A stretch of DNA of 64,000 nucleotides from Vibrio sp. HA2012 (lineage in GTDB: Bacteria > Pseudomonadota > Gammaproteobacteria > Enterobacterales > Vibrionaceae), in contig NZ_PFXK01000002.1 in assembly GCF_002812955.1 (NCBI RefSeq), positions 186,001 to 250,000 on the forward strand, written 5' to 3'. Both the position numbers and the translations under genes were made by a program. The notes below the pieces were generated by a model. It was not told the DNA's origin. It did not search any database and was given only the letters and a program-made list of their open reading frames with translations. Positions 46,483 to 55,452 of the stretch are shown piece after piece; positions within the stretch are counted from its first letter, which is position 1; each line of letters begins with the position of its first letter.

Positions 46483-47601
46483 ATGACTCAGCCATTACAG
46501 AAAACCCCTCTTTATGATCTACATGTGCAGGCCGGAGCAAAAATGGTGCCTTTCGCCGGGTTTGATATGCCGGTGCAGTACCCTTTAGGCGTAAAAAAAG
46601 AGCATATCCACACGCGTGAGTCAGCCGGACTTTTTGATGTGTCCCACATGGGGCAACTGCTTCTGAGTGGTGATAATGCAGCAAAGACAATGGAAGCACT
46701 GGTACCGGTGGATATTATGGATCTTCCGGAGGGTAAGCAGCGTTATGCATTCTTCACCAATGAACAAGGTGGCATACTAGATGATCTGATGGTAACCAAT
46801 TTTGGTGAATACCTGTATGTGGTGGTGAATGCAGCCTGTAAAGCGCAGGATATTGCCCATTTACGGACTCATCTGCCGGAAGATGTTGAGCTGACGTTGC
46901 TGGATGACCGAGCTCTGCTGGCTTTACAGGGACCTAAAGCCGCAGAGGTTTTGGCTCGTATTCAGCCGGAAGTTGCGCAGATGGTTTTTATGGATGCCAG
47001 AAAACTGGTTATAGATGGTGTTGAATGTTTTGTCAGCCGTAGTGGCTATACCGGAGAAGACGGATTTGAGATTTCAGTTCCGGCAGCATCGGCTGCTGAG
47101 CTGGCCGAGAAGCTGACCCGTTATGAAGAGGTTGAGTGGATTGGTTTAGGCGCGCGGGATTCACTGCGTCTGGAATGTGGCTTGTGTCTGTACGGACATG
47201 ATCTGGACACAACCACCACACCGGTTGAAGCCAGCCTGCTGTGGGGGATCAGCCCGGCCCGGCGCAGTGGTGGTATCAGAGAAGGTGGTTTTCCCGGCGC
47301 CGGTATTATTCTGGAACAGATTGAACATAAAGGTGCAGCCAGAAAACGCATCGGTCTGGTGGGCGAAACTAAAGCTCCGGTTCGTGAAGGGTGTAAACTG
47401 TTTGACAGTGCCGATAATGACATCGGGGTAGTGACCAGCGGTACGGCAGGGCCGACAGCCGGAAAACCTGTTTCGATGGCATATATTAAAACAGAATTTT
47501 CTGCTGTGGATACACAGGTTTTTGCCGAAGTCCGGGGCAAAAAACTACCGATGAAAGTGACTAAAATGCCGTTTGTTCCCCAGCGTTATTACCGGGGGTA
47601 A
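46483..47601 (+). CDS. gcvT: Glycine cleavage system T protein (aminomethyltransferase)
   Basis: GcvT releases ammonia from the GcvH-bound intermediate and forms methylene-tetrahydrofolate. The 372 residues match the family length. Motifs seen are MVPFAGFDMPVQYPLGVKKEH at the N-terminus, DVSHMGQ, the catalytic Asp region LFDVSHM, SRSGYTGEDGFEIS and GLGARDSLRLECGLCLYGHD. ACGGAGAAAGCG before the ATG is a good ribosome binding site. It has its own promoter region with a palindromic operator, separate from gcvHP, but lies 140 bp after the regulator. Confidence 0.97.
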   Translation: MTQPLQKTPLYDLHVQAGAKMVPFAGFDMPVQYPLGVKKEHIHTRESAGLFDVSHMGQLLLSGDNAAKTMEALVPVDIMDLPEGKQRYAFFTNEQGGILDDLMVTNFGEYLYVVVNAACKAQDIAHLRTHLPEDVELTLLDDRALLALQGPKAAEVLARIQPEVAQMVFMDARKLVIDGVECFVSRSGYTGEDGFEISVPAASAAELAEKLTRYEEVEWIGLGARDSLRLECGLCLYGHDLDTTTTPVEASLLWGISPARRSGGIREGGFPGAGIILEQIEHKGAARKRIGLVGETKAPVREGCKLFDSADNDIGVVTSGTAGPTAGKPVSMAYIKTEFSAVDTQVFAEVRGKKLPMKVTKMPFVPQRYYRG

Positions 47602-47657
47602 TTGTCATTTGGTTATGGACAAGTCGGTTCTATTTGCAAAATAAATTTTGGTGGAAG

Positions 47658-47690
47658 ATACCGGTTTCTTTAATCCCTGAAACCGGTATT
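47658..47690 (+). terminator. Hairpin downstream of gcvT
   Basis: A perfect 11-bp stem (ATACCGGTTTC and complement, 10-nt loop) lies 56 bp after the stop, followed by TATTAAAAG. The T-run is poor. Confidence 0.5.
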
Positions 47691-47726
47691 ATTAAAAGCT
47701 TGCATTTATTTATAAGAGCTTACTGC

Positions 47727-48719
47727 ATGAAACTTGTTTTATCCTGTTGTCTGAGTTTTCCCTTTCTTATTACAAGCTTTCAGGCTTTTTCTACAGATGT
47801 TTCCACTTATATTGTTAATGGTGAAGTAACTACAACAACAGAGTTCGATACATTTGTCAGTCTTTATTATAACGATGGCACTAGTAGTGGTATTTACTGT
47901 GGTGGGACGATCATAGATGATACCCATGTTCTTACGGCGGCTCACTGTGTTAGAGCCGGTTATATGGATTATACGTCTATCGTTCAGGTTGATGATGAGA
48001 GCAGCTCTACATTATCAAATGCCGAAAAATATACGGTAGCCAGTTATTATTATCGTGGTGATTATGTAAATAGTGACAGTCAGCTATGGCCGAACGATAT
48101 TGCGATAATAGAACTGGTATCGGGAATAAACACCAGTGCTAGTACATCTCCTGTTGCTACTCAGACGGATTACCAAAGCTCTTCTGAAATATTTACCGCT
48201 GTTGGGCATGGTAATACAAGTACTGGTGTTGACGATGAAGAAACTTTGCTTAAAACGAACTTAATCTATGTCAGTACCAGTGATTGTCAGACGGCTTTAG
48301 GTAGTGCTATTACATCAAATCATCTCTGTTTTGATGGTGAACAAGATGGTACTACTTATAAGGATGCAACGTGTCAGGGAGACTCGGGAGGGCCGGTATA
48401 CTGGAATGATAACGGAGATTATAAACAGGTAGGGATTGTTAGCTTCGGCCCTTCAACCTGTGGGCTGGCGAGTTCGGATGTTGTCACAGTAACAACAGAA
48501 ATATCTGACTATACTGATTGGATAGAAGGTGTGATAAATAATTCGCCCTCCAGTCTTGATGTGGTGACATACAAGTGTACGATTTCGGGTTCGAGTGTGA
48601 GCTGTGCCCAATATAGTTCCAGCTCTTCTTCCTCTTCCTCAGGTGGGGGCGGCAGTATCCCGCTATTCTCTTCTTTATGCCTGCTTATTGCGGCTTTGGT
48701 AAGAAAACACCGACATTAA
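47727..48719 (+). CDS. Secreted trypsin-like serine protease with GlyGly-CTERM tail
   Basis: The start at 47727 puts a signal peptide first (MKLVLSCCLSFPFLITSFQA); the longer frame upstream is unlikely. Of about 330 residues, the catalytic triad is visible as LTAAHC (His), NDIAIIEL (Asp) and CQGDSGGP (Ser). Paired cysteines fit the S1 family. After the protease domain come a poly-Ser stretch and GGGGSIPLFSSLCLLIAALVRKHRH-type tail: Gly-rich motif, hydrophobic helix and basic end. That is the GlyGly-CTERM signal which rhombosortase processes for type II-secreted proteins in Vibrio (VesB-like). It is monocistronic. Confidence 0.9.
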   Translation: MKLVLSCCLSFPFLITSFQAFSTDVSTYIVNGEVTTTTEFDTFVSLYYNDGTSSGIYCGGTIIDDTHVLTAAHCVRAGYMDYTSIVQVDDESSSTLSNAEKYTVASYYYRGDYVNSDSQLWPNDIAIIELVSGINTSASTSPVATQTDYQSSSEIFTAVGHGNTSTGVDDEETLLKTNLIYVSTSDCQTALGSAITSNHLCFDGEQDGTTYKDATCQGDSGGPVYWNDNGDYKQVGIVSFGPSTCGLASSDVVTVTTEISDYTDWIEGVINNSPSSLDVVTYKCTISGSSVSCAQYSSSSSSSSSGGGGSIPLFSSLCLLIAALVRKHRH

Positions 48720-48733
48720 TTTATTATTCTGCT

Positions 48734-48759
48734 ACAAGAGAGAGGTGACTCTCTCTTGT
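48734..48759 (+). terminator. Terminator of the protease gene
   Basis: ACAAGAGAGAG pairs with CTCTCTCTTGT around a GTGA loop, followed by TATGCTTTAT, 14 bp after the stop. Confidence 0.65.
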
Positions 48760-48858
48760 TATGCTTTATCTGTTTCTTTTCCATCTTTTCTCCGCTTATT
48801 ACCGGCAGGCTGAACGCCGTTATTCATCAGAAATTGTGAAACTGATTAATTTCATACA

Positions 48859-48887
48859 TTGACATTTGTGATTTACATCAAGATAAT
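48859..48887 (+). promoter_or_regulatory. Sigma-70-type promoter of the marR-efflux operon
   Basis: TTGACA (48859-48864) and GATAAT (48882-48887) are exactly 17 bp apart. A start near 48894 would leave a 50-nt leader before marR. Confidence 0.7.
48868..48881. promoter_or_regulatory. Possible FNR or CRP site inside the efflux promoter
   Basis: GTGATTTACATCAA matches the FNR consensus (TTGAT-N4-ATCAA) at 9 of 10 positions and also has TGTGA-N6-TCA as in CRP sites. It lies in the spacer between -35 and -10, so binding would repress. Confidence 0.4.
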
Positions 48888-48897
48888 TACTTGCATA

Positions 48898-48910
48898 GTC
48901 AATTAATGAC
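48898..48910. promoter_or_regulatory. Candidate MarR operator
   Basis: GTCAATTAATGAC, an imperfect palindrome with GTCA/TGAC arms just after the predicted transcription start, joined to GACATGTC (48908-48915). This is a normal position for autorepression by the MarR product. Confidence 0.45.
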
Positions 48911-48943
48911 ATGTCAACTTAACTAAAGGGCAGCAAGTTTATT

Positions 48944-49393
48944 ATGAAAAATAGTCCGTTACTGAATAGTTCTGTAGAGGACAACATCGGTCTACTGATA
49001 GGGAGCTGTAACCGGATAAAAGATCGTCTGCTCGATCAACATCTGCAGGAAGAAGGCATCACAGGCACACAGGCGAAGGTACTCTTTTCGATCTATCGCT
49101 GTAAGCTGAGTCGTCAGTGCGATATCGGTAAAAAACTGAATGTGGATGGCAGTGCGGTAACTCGTATGTTGGATCGCATGGAAAAGAAAGGGCTGATCAC
49201 CCGTACTCAGTCGGAACATGACCGACGTGAAATACGGGTAGAGCTTACGGAAAGCGGACTTGATGTTACTTTACGGGCTGTCCGGTTGGCTTATATGGCT
49301 ATCGAAGAGCTATGCCAGCCATTGTCTGATGACGAAACAGAAATACTGAGAAATATACTTAAAAAAGTCATTGCATTTCATTGTATTGGCTAA
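48944..49393 (+). CDS. MarR-family transcriptional regulator
   Basis: The 149-residue product has the MarR winged helix: GTQAKVLFSIYRC, the recognition helix SRQCDIGKKLNVDGSAVTRMLDRMEKKGLI, and the wing SEHDRREIRVELTESG. It is the first gene of a four-gene efflux operon and, like EmrR (MprA), is expected to repress it until a phenolic or lipophilic ligand binds. The downstream gene begins within 30 bp. A palindrome lies at the predicted start of transcription. Confidence 0.93.
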   Translation: MKNSPLLNSSVEDNIGLLIGSCNRIKDRLLDQHLQEEGITGTQAKVLFSIYRCKLSRQCDIGKKLNVDGSAVTRMLDRMEKKGLITRTQSEHDRREIRVELTESGLDVTLRAVRLAYMAIEELCQPLSDDETEILRNILKKVIAFHCIG

Positions 49394-49420
49394 AGAACTA
49401 TATCAGTGAGGGATTTTAGT

Positions 49421-50839
49421 TTGTTAAAAAAACTACCTATGGCTTTGGTTGCGCTGCCATTTATTTACGGGTGCAGTGCTCCGGATAATATCCAGCCGAC
49501 AGCTCAGTTTAACACCAGTGCGATTGAACAAAGTGAATCATTACAAAACCGTCTTAGTGCTGTCGAATGGCCGGTTACCCGTTGGTGGGAGCAGTATCAG
49601 GATCCACAGCTCAATCGTCTGATTGAACAGGCGGTTAGTGATAATCCGGACATGTCTCTGGCGGATGCTCGTCTTAAGCAAGCGTCTGCTTTCGTTGATC
49701 AGGCCGATGCTCAGTTTGATCCGAATGTGTCGGCTGATGCCAGTGTGCGCCGCTCACGATTTTCCCGGCTTGAAGACTACTCTTTTGAAGGTAATCAATA
49801 CAGTACTAGCCGTTCATTAGGGCTGAATGCCAGTTATAGTTTCGACCTGTGGGGAGGAAAGAAAGCGGCATGGGAGGCCAGTGTCGATAGCCTGCATGCA
49901 GCTGAAGTGGAACATCAGGCTGCGGTGATCAGTCTGTCCGGTGCAGTAGTGAAAACCTATGTTCAGCTTGCCAGCGCTTATGCGCTGGAAGATTTGGCAC
50001 GTAAGGATCTTGAGCGTAATCAGCATATTGAATTGATCACGCAGAGACTTCTGGATAATGGGTTGACTTCAGAAGACCGGTTATATACAGCACAGAGTGC
50101 AGCAGCAGCAGCACAGCAGGTATTGAAAACCCGCGCCTTAACCGTTGCAAAAACAACCAATGCACTGGCAGCATTGCTCGGAGCAGGTCCTGATGCAGCA
50201 CAGTCTATTCAACGACCAGTCATTAAGGTAAATAGTGATATCACTATACCGGCAAATTTGCCGGCAGAATTGATCGGTCGTCGCCCGGATATTACTGCGG
50301 CTAAATGGCGGGTGGAAGCCGCAGATAAGCAGATTACCGTAGCAAAGACCCGTTTTTATCCCAATTTTAATCTGTCGGCCATGGCTGGATTTAAAGCAGT
50401 GCTCGGTGATGCAATGTTCGAAGATGTGAGCCGGTCATGGAATGTGACTCCTGCCGTGTCTTTACCTCTGTTTCGCTCTGGATTAAAGGCGGATCTACGC
50501 AGTACCACTGCAGATTACGATATAGCGGTGACTCAGTATAACAAAACCCTGATACAAGCTTTGAATGACGTCGCAGATAATATTCTTACGTTGCAGTCTG
50601 TTGAACTTCAATTGACCGATGCAAAACGCAGCATGGAGCTGGCGGAGAAAAGTTATCACATTACAGAACAGCGATATCAGGCTGGCATGGGTAGTCAACT
50701 GGAAACACTGATGGCAGAGCAGCAGTTGCTCGCATCGGAGTCTATGTATACGCAGTTGAAAAATCAGCAGCAGGAAACACAGGTTCTGTTAATTCAATCT
50801 CTTGGTGGCGGCTTTCAGAACGCTTCCGAAGAACAATAA
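49421..50839 (+). CDS. Outer-membrane factor lipoprotein of an EmrAB-type efflux system (NodT family)
   Basis: I prefer the TTG at 49421, which has GAGGG 8 bases upstream; a GTG at 49406 and an ATG at 49439 are alternatives. About 472 residues: lipobox FIYGCS, then two OEP domains with long helical hairpins and strands, as in NodT/OprM lipoproteins. RPDITAAKWRVEAADKQI is the conserved middle motif, and SLPLFRSGL opens the second repeat. It forms the trans-envelope exit duct for the EmrA/EmrB pair encoded after it. Intergenic gaps are short throughout. Confidence 0.9.
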   Translation: MLKKLPMALVALPFIYGCSAPDNIQPTAQFNTSAIEQSESLQNRLSAVEWPVTRWWEQYQDPQLNRLIEQAVSDNPDMSLADARLKQASAFVDQADAQFDPNVSADASVRRSRFSRLEDYSFEGNQYSTSRSLGLNASYSFDLWGGKKAAWEASVDSLHAAEVEHQAAVISLSGAVVKTYVQLASAYALEDLARKDLERNQHIELITQRLLDNGLTSEDRLYTAQSAAAAAQQVLKTRALTVAKTTNALAALLGAGPDAAQSIQRPVIKVNSDITIPANLPAELIGRRPDITAAKWRVEAADKQITVAKTRFYPNFNLSAMAGFKAVLGDAMFEDVSRSWNVTPAVSLPLFRSGLKADLRSTTADYDIAVTQYNKTLIQALNDVADNILTLQSVELQLTDAKRSMELAEKSYHITEQRYQAGMGSQLETLMAEQQLLASESMYTQLKNQQQETQVLLIQSLGGGFQNASEEQ

Positions 50840-50871
50840 TCTCTGCAGATACGAACGAGTAAGGTCATATA

Positions 50872-52047
50872 ATGCAAACTACACCAGAGACGCATATGAA
50901 TTCAAATAAAAGCAAGCGTAAAAAAGGTTTTACCGTCTTTTTCCTATTGATCATCCTCGCTGCGGGCGCGGCAGGATACTACTACGTTAATTTTCTTGAG
51001 GGCAGTGAAAGTACAGAGGATGCCTACGTCAGTGGTAACCTGGTACAGATTACGCCGGAAATTCAGGGTACAGTGACCAGTATTCTGGTTGATGACGGGG
51101 ACTATGTCGAGAAAGGGCAAGAGCTGGTGTATTTTGACAGCGCGGATGCTGAGATAAATTTTGAAGCTGCGGAAGCCAATCTTGGTCAGGCTGTTCGGCA
51201 GGTTCGCTCTCAGTTTAACGGTGTGGCTCAGGCTCAGGCAGTTGTTGACGAGCGCTTGATCGCACTGAAAAAAGCCCAGAGGGATTATGAACGCCGGAAA
51301 AATATGGTTGAAGCGGGAGGTTTATCCCGCGAAGAACTGAGCCATGCGAAAGATACCGTCAGCTCGGCACAAAAAGCACTGGACGTTGCCAGACAACAAC
51401 TGAATGGACAGAAAGCCATGGTTGGTAATACCACAGTGGAAAGTCATCCGATTGTGACTGCGGCTGTAGCCCGCTTGCGACAAGCTTATCTTGAGCAGCA
51501 TAGAACACACCTGATCGCACCGGTTTCCGGTTATGTTGCACGCCGTAATGTTCAGGTCGGGCAGCGGGTGGTTCCGGGAACCGCTTTGATGGCTGTTGTA
51601 CCTCTGTCTGATGTCTGGGTAGAGGCCAACTTTAAAGAAACGCAGTTGAAAGATATGCGTATCGGACAGCCGGTTGTTCTGACTGCGGATCTATATGGTG
51701 AAGATGTTCAGTATCATGGCCGTGTTGAAAGTCTGGGTATTGGTACGGGGAGTGCTTTCTCTGTATTGCCAGCACAAAACGCAACGGGTAACTGGATCAA
51801 AGTGGTTCAGCGTTTGCCTGTGCGCATCACTCTGGACCGCGATGAACTGGATCAACATCCGCTACGTATCGGTCTGTCTATGATTGCTGAAGTCGATATC
51901 CGTTCTAAAGATGGTGATTTGCTTGCGATGTCATCGCCAGAAGCCCCTCGTTTTGAGACGGATGTTTATCAGCAGAATCTTGCCGGTGTACAGAATATTG
52001 TGGCACAGATCATTAAGCAGAATGACGTGATTAGTGTGAGTCAGTAA
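50872..52047 (+). CDS. EmrA-type periplasmic adaptor (HlyD family)
   Basis: The 391-residue product has a short cytoplasmic tail rich in Lys, TM at about 20-40, then biotinyl-lipoyl half-motif STEDAYVSGNLVQITPEIQG, a coiled-coil hairpin (about 95-200), the second lipoyl half (LIAPVSGYVARRNVQVGQRV) and a beta-barrel with DVWVEANFKETQL. That last motif is diagnostic of EmrA. AAGG lies 7 bases before the ATG; a second ATG eight codons on is possible. It links the inner-membrane pump to the outer-membrane factor. Confidence 0.94.
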   Translation: MQTTPETHMNSNKSKRKKGFTVFFLLIILAAGAAGYYYVNFLEGSESTEDAYVSGNLVQITPEIQGTVTSILVDDGDYVEKGQELVYFDSADAEINFEAAEANLGQAVRQVRSQFNGVAQAQAVVDERLIALKKAQRDYERRKNMVEAGGLSREELSHAKDTVSSAQKALDVARQQLNGQKAMVGNTTVESHPIVTAAVARLRQAYLEQHRTHLIAPVSGYVARRNVQVGQRVVPGTALMAVVPLSDVWVEANFKETQLKDMRIGQPVVLTADLYGEDVQYHGRVESLGIGTGSAFSVLPAQNATGNWIKVVQRLPVRITLDRDELDQHPLRIGLSMIAEVDIRSKDGDLLAMSSPEAPRFETDVYQQNLAGVQNIVAQIIKQNDVISVSQ

Positions 52048-52070
52048 TTCCGACTGGAGTATAATTTCAG

Positions 52071-53591
52071 ATGAGTCAGTCCGAGAATTTTCAACCTAAA
52101 AACCTGGCACTGTGTACCTTTGCGATATCTCTGGGGGTATTTATGCAGGTGCTGGACAGTACGATAGCCAACGTATCTTTGCCGACGATTGCCGGTAACA
52201 TGGGGGTAAGTCTGAATCAGGGAACCTGGGTGATTACCTCATTCACGGTCAGTAATGCGATAGGTCTTCCTGTCACTGCCTGGTTAAGTCGACGTGTTGG
52301 TGAAGTCCGGCTGTATGTGGCGGCGCTGGTTTTCTTTCTTATTACCTCATTTCTTTGTGGTGCAGCGCAGTCAATGGGACAACTGGTGTTGTTCCGGACT
52401 CTACAGGGGCTCGCAGCTGCGCCTTTGTTTCCTATGAGTCAGGTGCTGCTGCTGTCCATCTTCCCGAAAGAAAAACGTAGCATGGCGCTGGCACTACTCG
52501 GAATGGTTGCTGTTGTCGGACCGATTGTGGGGCCTATCCTTGGCGGCTGGCTGACTTATGACTACAGCTGGCCATGGATCTTCTTTATCAATATCCCAAT
52601 CGGTATTTTTACCATTGCAGTTGTGCTTTCTGAACTGAAAGATAAGCCACATCAGCCAGCCAGGGGTAAACTTGACTGGGTTGGCCTGAGTACTATGGTT
52701 CTTGGGGTCGGTGTATTGCAGATTGTGCTGGATAAAGGCAATGAGCTGGACTGGTTTAACAGTTCGTGGATTATTGCCGGTACGGTGTTTGCTGTGCTCA
52801 TGCTGGTGGCTATGGTTATCTGGGAACTTACTGATGATCAGCCGATTATTAATCTGAAGTTGTTCGCAAACCGGAATTTCTGCATTGGTACGATTGTTCT
52901 GACTCTTGGTTTTGCCAGTTTTTTCAGCATCAACCTGATCCTGCCGCAATGGCTGCAGAGTCAGATGGGTTACACGGCTTTCTGGTCGGGATTAGCGGCT
53001 GCTCCGATGGGTGTTCTGCCACTGTTTCTGACCCCTGTGCTCGGACGTTTCGGACCTAAGCTTGATATGCGTATTCTGGCTGCTTTTTCGTTTGTAGTGA
53101 TGGGGGTTAGCTGTTATTTGCGCGCTCAGTTTAATACAGATGTGGACTTTACTACTATTGCGCTAGTCCAGCTGTTTATGGGGATTGGTATTTCGTTATT
53201 TTTTATGCCGATGACCACCATATTGCTGTCTGATCTGCATGGGCCAGAGGTTGCGGATGCAGCATCGTTGTCAACGTTTATTCGGACGTTAGGAGCCAGT
53301 TTTGCTTCATCACTGACAACCTGGTTCTGGACACACAATGCCAGTGTGCACCATTCAGTGTTAACTGAACATGTATCGCCATATAATCCAGCCGCTCAGC
53401 TGTGGGTAAATGGTGGAGTTGCCGAGTTGACTCAGGCTAATAATATAGTGACACATCAGGCATTTATGCTATCAACGCTGGATCTGTTTGAACTGTTACA
53501 GTGGTGTTTTATTGTGCTTGTCCCCTTCATTTTCCTGACCGTTTACCGCAAACCGGAAAGCCACGCTGGTGGTGCCGGAGCCGCTCATTAA
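52071..53591 (+). CDS. EmrB-type multidrug efflux MFS transporter (DHA2 family)
   Basis: The 506 residues form 14 predicted membrane segments. The DHA2 signatures are MQVLDSTIANVSLPTIAGNM in TM1, WVITSFTVSNAIGLPVTAWL, and the antiporter motif C region GPIVGPILGGWLTYDYSWPW. It is a proton-driven pump acting with the upstream EmrA and outer-membrane factor. Typical cargoes are hydrophobic weak acids and uncouplers; bile salts and antibiotics are known for the Vibrio VceAB homologue. It ends the operon and converges on fruA. Confidence 0.94.
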   Translation: MSQSENFQPKNLALCTFAISLGVFMQVLDSTIANVSLPTIAGNMGVSLNQGTWVITSFTVSNAIGLPVTAWLSRRVGEVRLYVAALVFFLITSFLCGAAQSMGQLVLFRTLQGLAAAPLFPMSQVLLLSIFPKEKRSMALALLGMVAVVGPIVGPILGGWLTYDYSWPWIFFINIPIGIFTIAVVLSELKDKPHQPARGKLDWVGLSTMVLGVGVLQIVLDKGNELDWFNSSWIIAGTVFAVLMLVAMVIWELTDDQPIINLKLFANRNFCIGTIVLTLGFASFFSINLILPQWLQSQMGYTAFWSGLAAAPMGVLPLFLTPVLGRFGPKLDMRILAAFSFVVMGVSCYLRAQFNTDVDFTTIALVQLFMGIGISLFFMPMTTILLSDLHGPEVADAASLSTFIRTLGASFASSLTTWFWTHNASVHHSVLTEHVSPYNPAAQLWVNGGVAELTQANNIVTHQAFMLSTLDLFELLQWCFIVLVPFIFLTVYRKPESHAGGAGAAH

Positions 53592-53610
53592 TATCATTCA
53601 CCTCAGGATA

Positions 53611-53639
53611 TAAAAAAGGGACACTTAGATAAGTGTCCC
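53611..53639 (-). terminator. Rho-independent terminator of fruBKA
   Basis: On the minus strand, GGGACACTT/AAGTGTCCC (4-nt loop) is followed by TTTTTTATA. It also separates the convergent efflux operon. Confidence 0.85.
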
Positions 53640-53684
53640 AATAAATGCCTACGGGGGCGGAGGCAAAATCATTAAAATATGATA

Positions 53685-55415
53685 TTAATCTTTCGCTACA
53701 TGATGATTTTTCAGGAACGCGTAACCGAAACCAGTTACCGCAGTACCTGCTGCGATAGCAACGATGTACATCAGTACCGGGCTGATAGCTCCTGGAATTA
53801 GCAGTACAAACAGACCACCGTGTGGAGCCATTAGTTTAGCGCCGAATAGCATAGACAGAGCACCTGTTACCGCACCACCAGCCATACAGGCAGGGATTAC
53901 ACGCATTGGGTCTTTTGCCGCGAATGGAATCGCACCTTCAGAGATAAAGCACAGACCCAGTACGAAAGAGGCAATACCACCTTCACGTTCATCTTCATTG
54001 AACTTGCTGCGGGCAAGGAAAGTCGCCAGACCCATACCCAGAGCAGGAACCATACCTGCAGCCATGATGGCAGCCATTGGCAGATATTGCTCAGAAGCCA
54101 GCAGACCGACACCGAAAGTATAAGCGGCTTTATTTACCGGACCACCCAGGTCGAAACACATCATTGCGCCAAGGATAATACCCAGAAGAACAGCGTTTGC
54201 ACTACCCATGTTAGTCAGGAAGTCAGTCATTGCTTTCATGATTGCTGCAACAGGGTCACCAACGACGTAGATCATAACCAGACCGGTAAACAGAGTCGCA
54301 ACCAGAGGGATGATCAGGATTGGTTTCAGTGCTTCCATAGTTTGTGGAAGCTGAACTTTTTCAGCAACAAATTTTGCAGAATAACCGGCGATGAAACCCG
54401 CTGCGATACCACCCAGGAAGCCTGCGCCGATAGACGATGCCAGCATACCACCGACAAGACCAGGTGCAAGCCCCGGACGGTCAGCGATGGAGAAGGCGAT
54501 GTAACCAGCCAGAACTGGAATCATCAGAGCAAAAGCAGAACCGCCACCAATTTTCATCAGAGCCGCTGCCAGTGTTCCTTCTTCTTTAAATGCTTCGATA
54601 CCGAATACAAAAGAAAGGGCAATAATCAGACCACCAGCAACCACAACAGGCAGCATGTGTGATACACCGGTCATCAGGTGCTTATACACGCCTTTTTTCT
54701 CTTCAGATGCAGATTCGCTTGAAGACTTGCCAGAATGTGAATAAACAGTTGCTTGTGCGAATGCTTTATCCATTTCTTCAGCGGTTTTCTTCAGAGCTGG
54801 ACCTGTGTTTGTTTTGTACAGTTTTTTGCCGTTAAAACGATCCAGAGGAACGTCGATATCAGCGGCGATAATGACCAGATCCGCATCGGCGATTTCCTGA
54901 TCCGTGAGCTGATTTTTGGCACCAACGGAACCACGGGTTTCAACCTTGATCTGATGACCTCGGCGCTTACCTTCTGCTTCCAGTGCCTCTGCCGCCATAA
55001 ATGTGTGAGCAACACCGGTCGGACAAGCCGTAATTGCAACAATTTTCTTTGCGCCACCTTCGGATGCAGCAGGTGCAGTCTGAAGTGTGGTTGCTTGTGC
55101 TGCGGTCAGTTCAGTCGCATTGGCGGTGGCTTTTTCCAGCCATGCTTTAGGGTCTGCAGTGACTTCGGAAATAGCCGCCTGATACACTTTCTTACCTACG
55201 AAACGTGCTGTATCGATTGGGGTATTGGTGGCAATCACAACTGTATCTGCTTTTGCGATATCCTCTGCAGTAAGGGTTTTTCCTTCTACTACGCTGGAAT
55301 GGCATTCAACCACGGCGTTCCAGTTTAGTGCCTTAGCGGCTTGTTCAAGTAATCCGGCTGCGATAATGCTGTTTGCAACACCGCTCGGACAAGCTGTGAT
55401 AATGGCAATATTCAT
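53685..55415 (-). CDS. fruA: PTS fructose-specific EIIBC component
   Basis: The membrane permease phosphorylates fructose to fructose 1-phosphate during import. The 576 residues hold a duplicated N-terminal EIIB: an inactive or accessory copy (TACPSGVANS, C9) and the phospho-accepting copy (TACPTGVAHT, C131), then the EIIC membrane domain from about residue 240 with GVSHMLPVVVAGGLIIAL and FDLGGPVNKAAY. Duplicated EIIB is the usual FruA form. It follows fruK by 37 bp as the last gene of fruBKA. AAGAAGG before the ATG supports the start. Confidence 0.96.
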   Translation of the reverse strand: MNIAIITACPSGVANSIIAAGLLEQAAKALNWNAVVECHSSVVEGKTLTAEDIAKADTVVIATNTPIDTARFVGKKVYQAAISEVTADPKAWLEKATANATELTAAQATTLQTAPAASEGGAKKIVAITACPTGVAHTFMAAEALEAEGKRRGHQIKVETRGSVGAKNQLTDQEIADADLVIIAADIDVPLDRFNGKKLYKTNTGPALKKTAEEMDKAFAQATVYSHSGKSSSESASEEKKGVYKHLMTGVSHMLPVVVAGGLIIALSFVFGIEAFKEEGTLAAALMKIGGGSAFALMIPVLAGYIAFSIADRPGLAPGLVGGMLASSIGAGFLGGIAAGFIAGYSAKFVAEKVQLPQTMEALKPILIIPLVATLFTGLVMIYVVGDPVAAIMKAMTDFLTNMGSANAVLLGIILGAMMCFDLGGPVNKAAYTFGVGLLASEQYLPMAAIMAAGMVPALGMGLATFLARSKFNEDEREGGIASFVLGLCFISEGAIPFAAKDPMRVIPACMAGGAVTGALSMLFGAKLMAPHGGLFVLLIPGAISPVLMYIVAIAAGTAVTGFGYAFLKNHHVAKD

Positions 55416-55452
55416 AATACTCGACCTTCTTATCTGTTAATTCCGAAGAATG

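Noticed and set aside
47634..47726. Longer N-terminus for the trypsin-like protease
   Set aside because: The extension overlaps the gcvT hairpin and would bury the signal peptide inside the protein.
54087..54662. 191-codon plus-strand frame in fruA, and a second one at 54753-55328
   Set aside because: Both are shadows of the strongly biased fruA coding sequence; their Cys/Gln/Ser-rich translations are typical of antisense reading.
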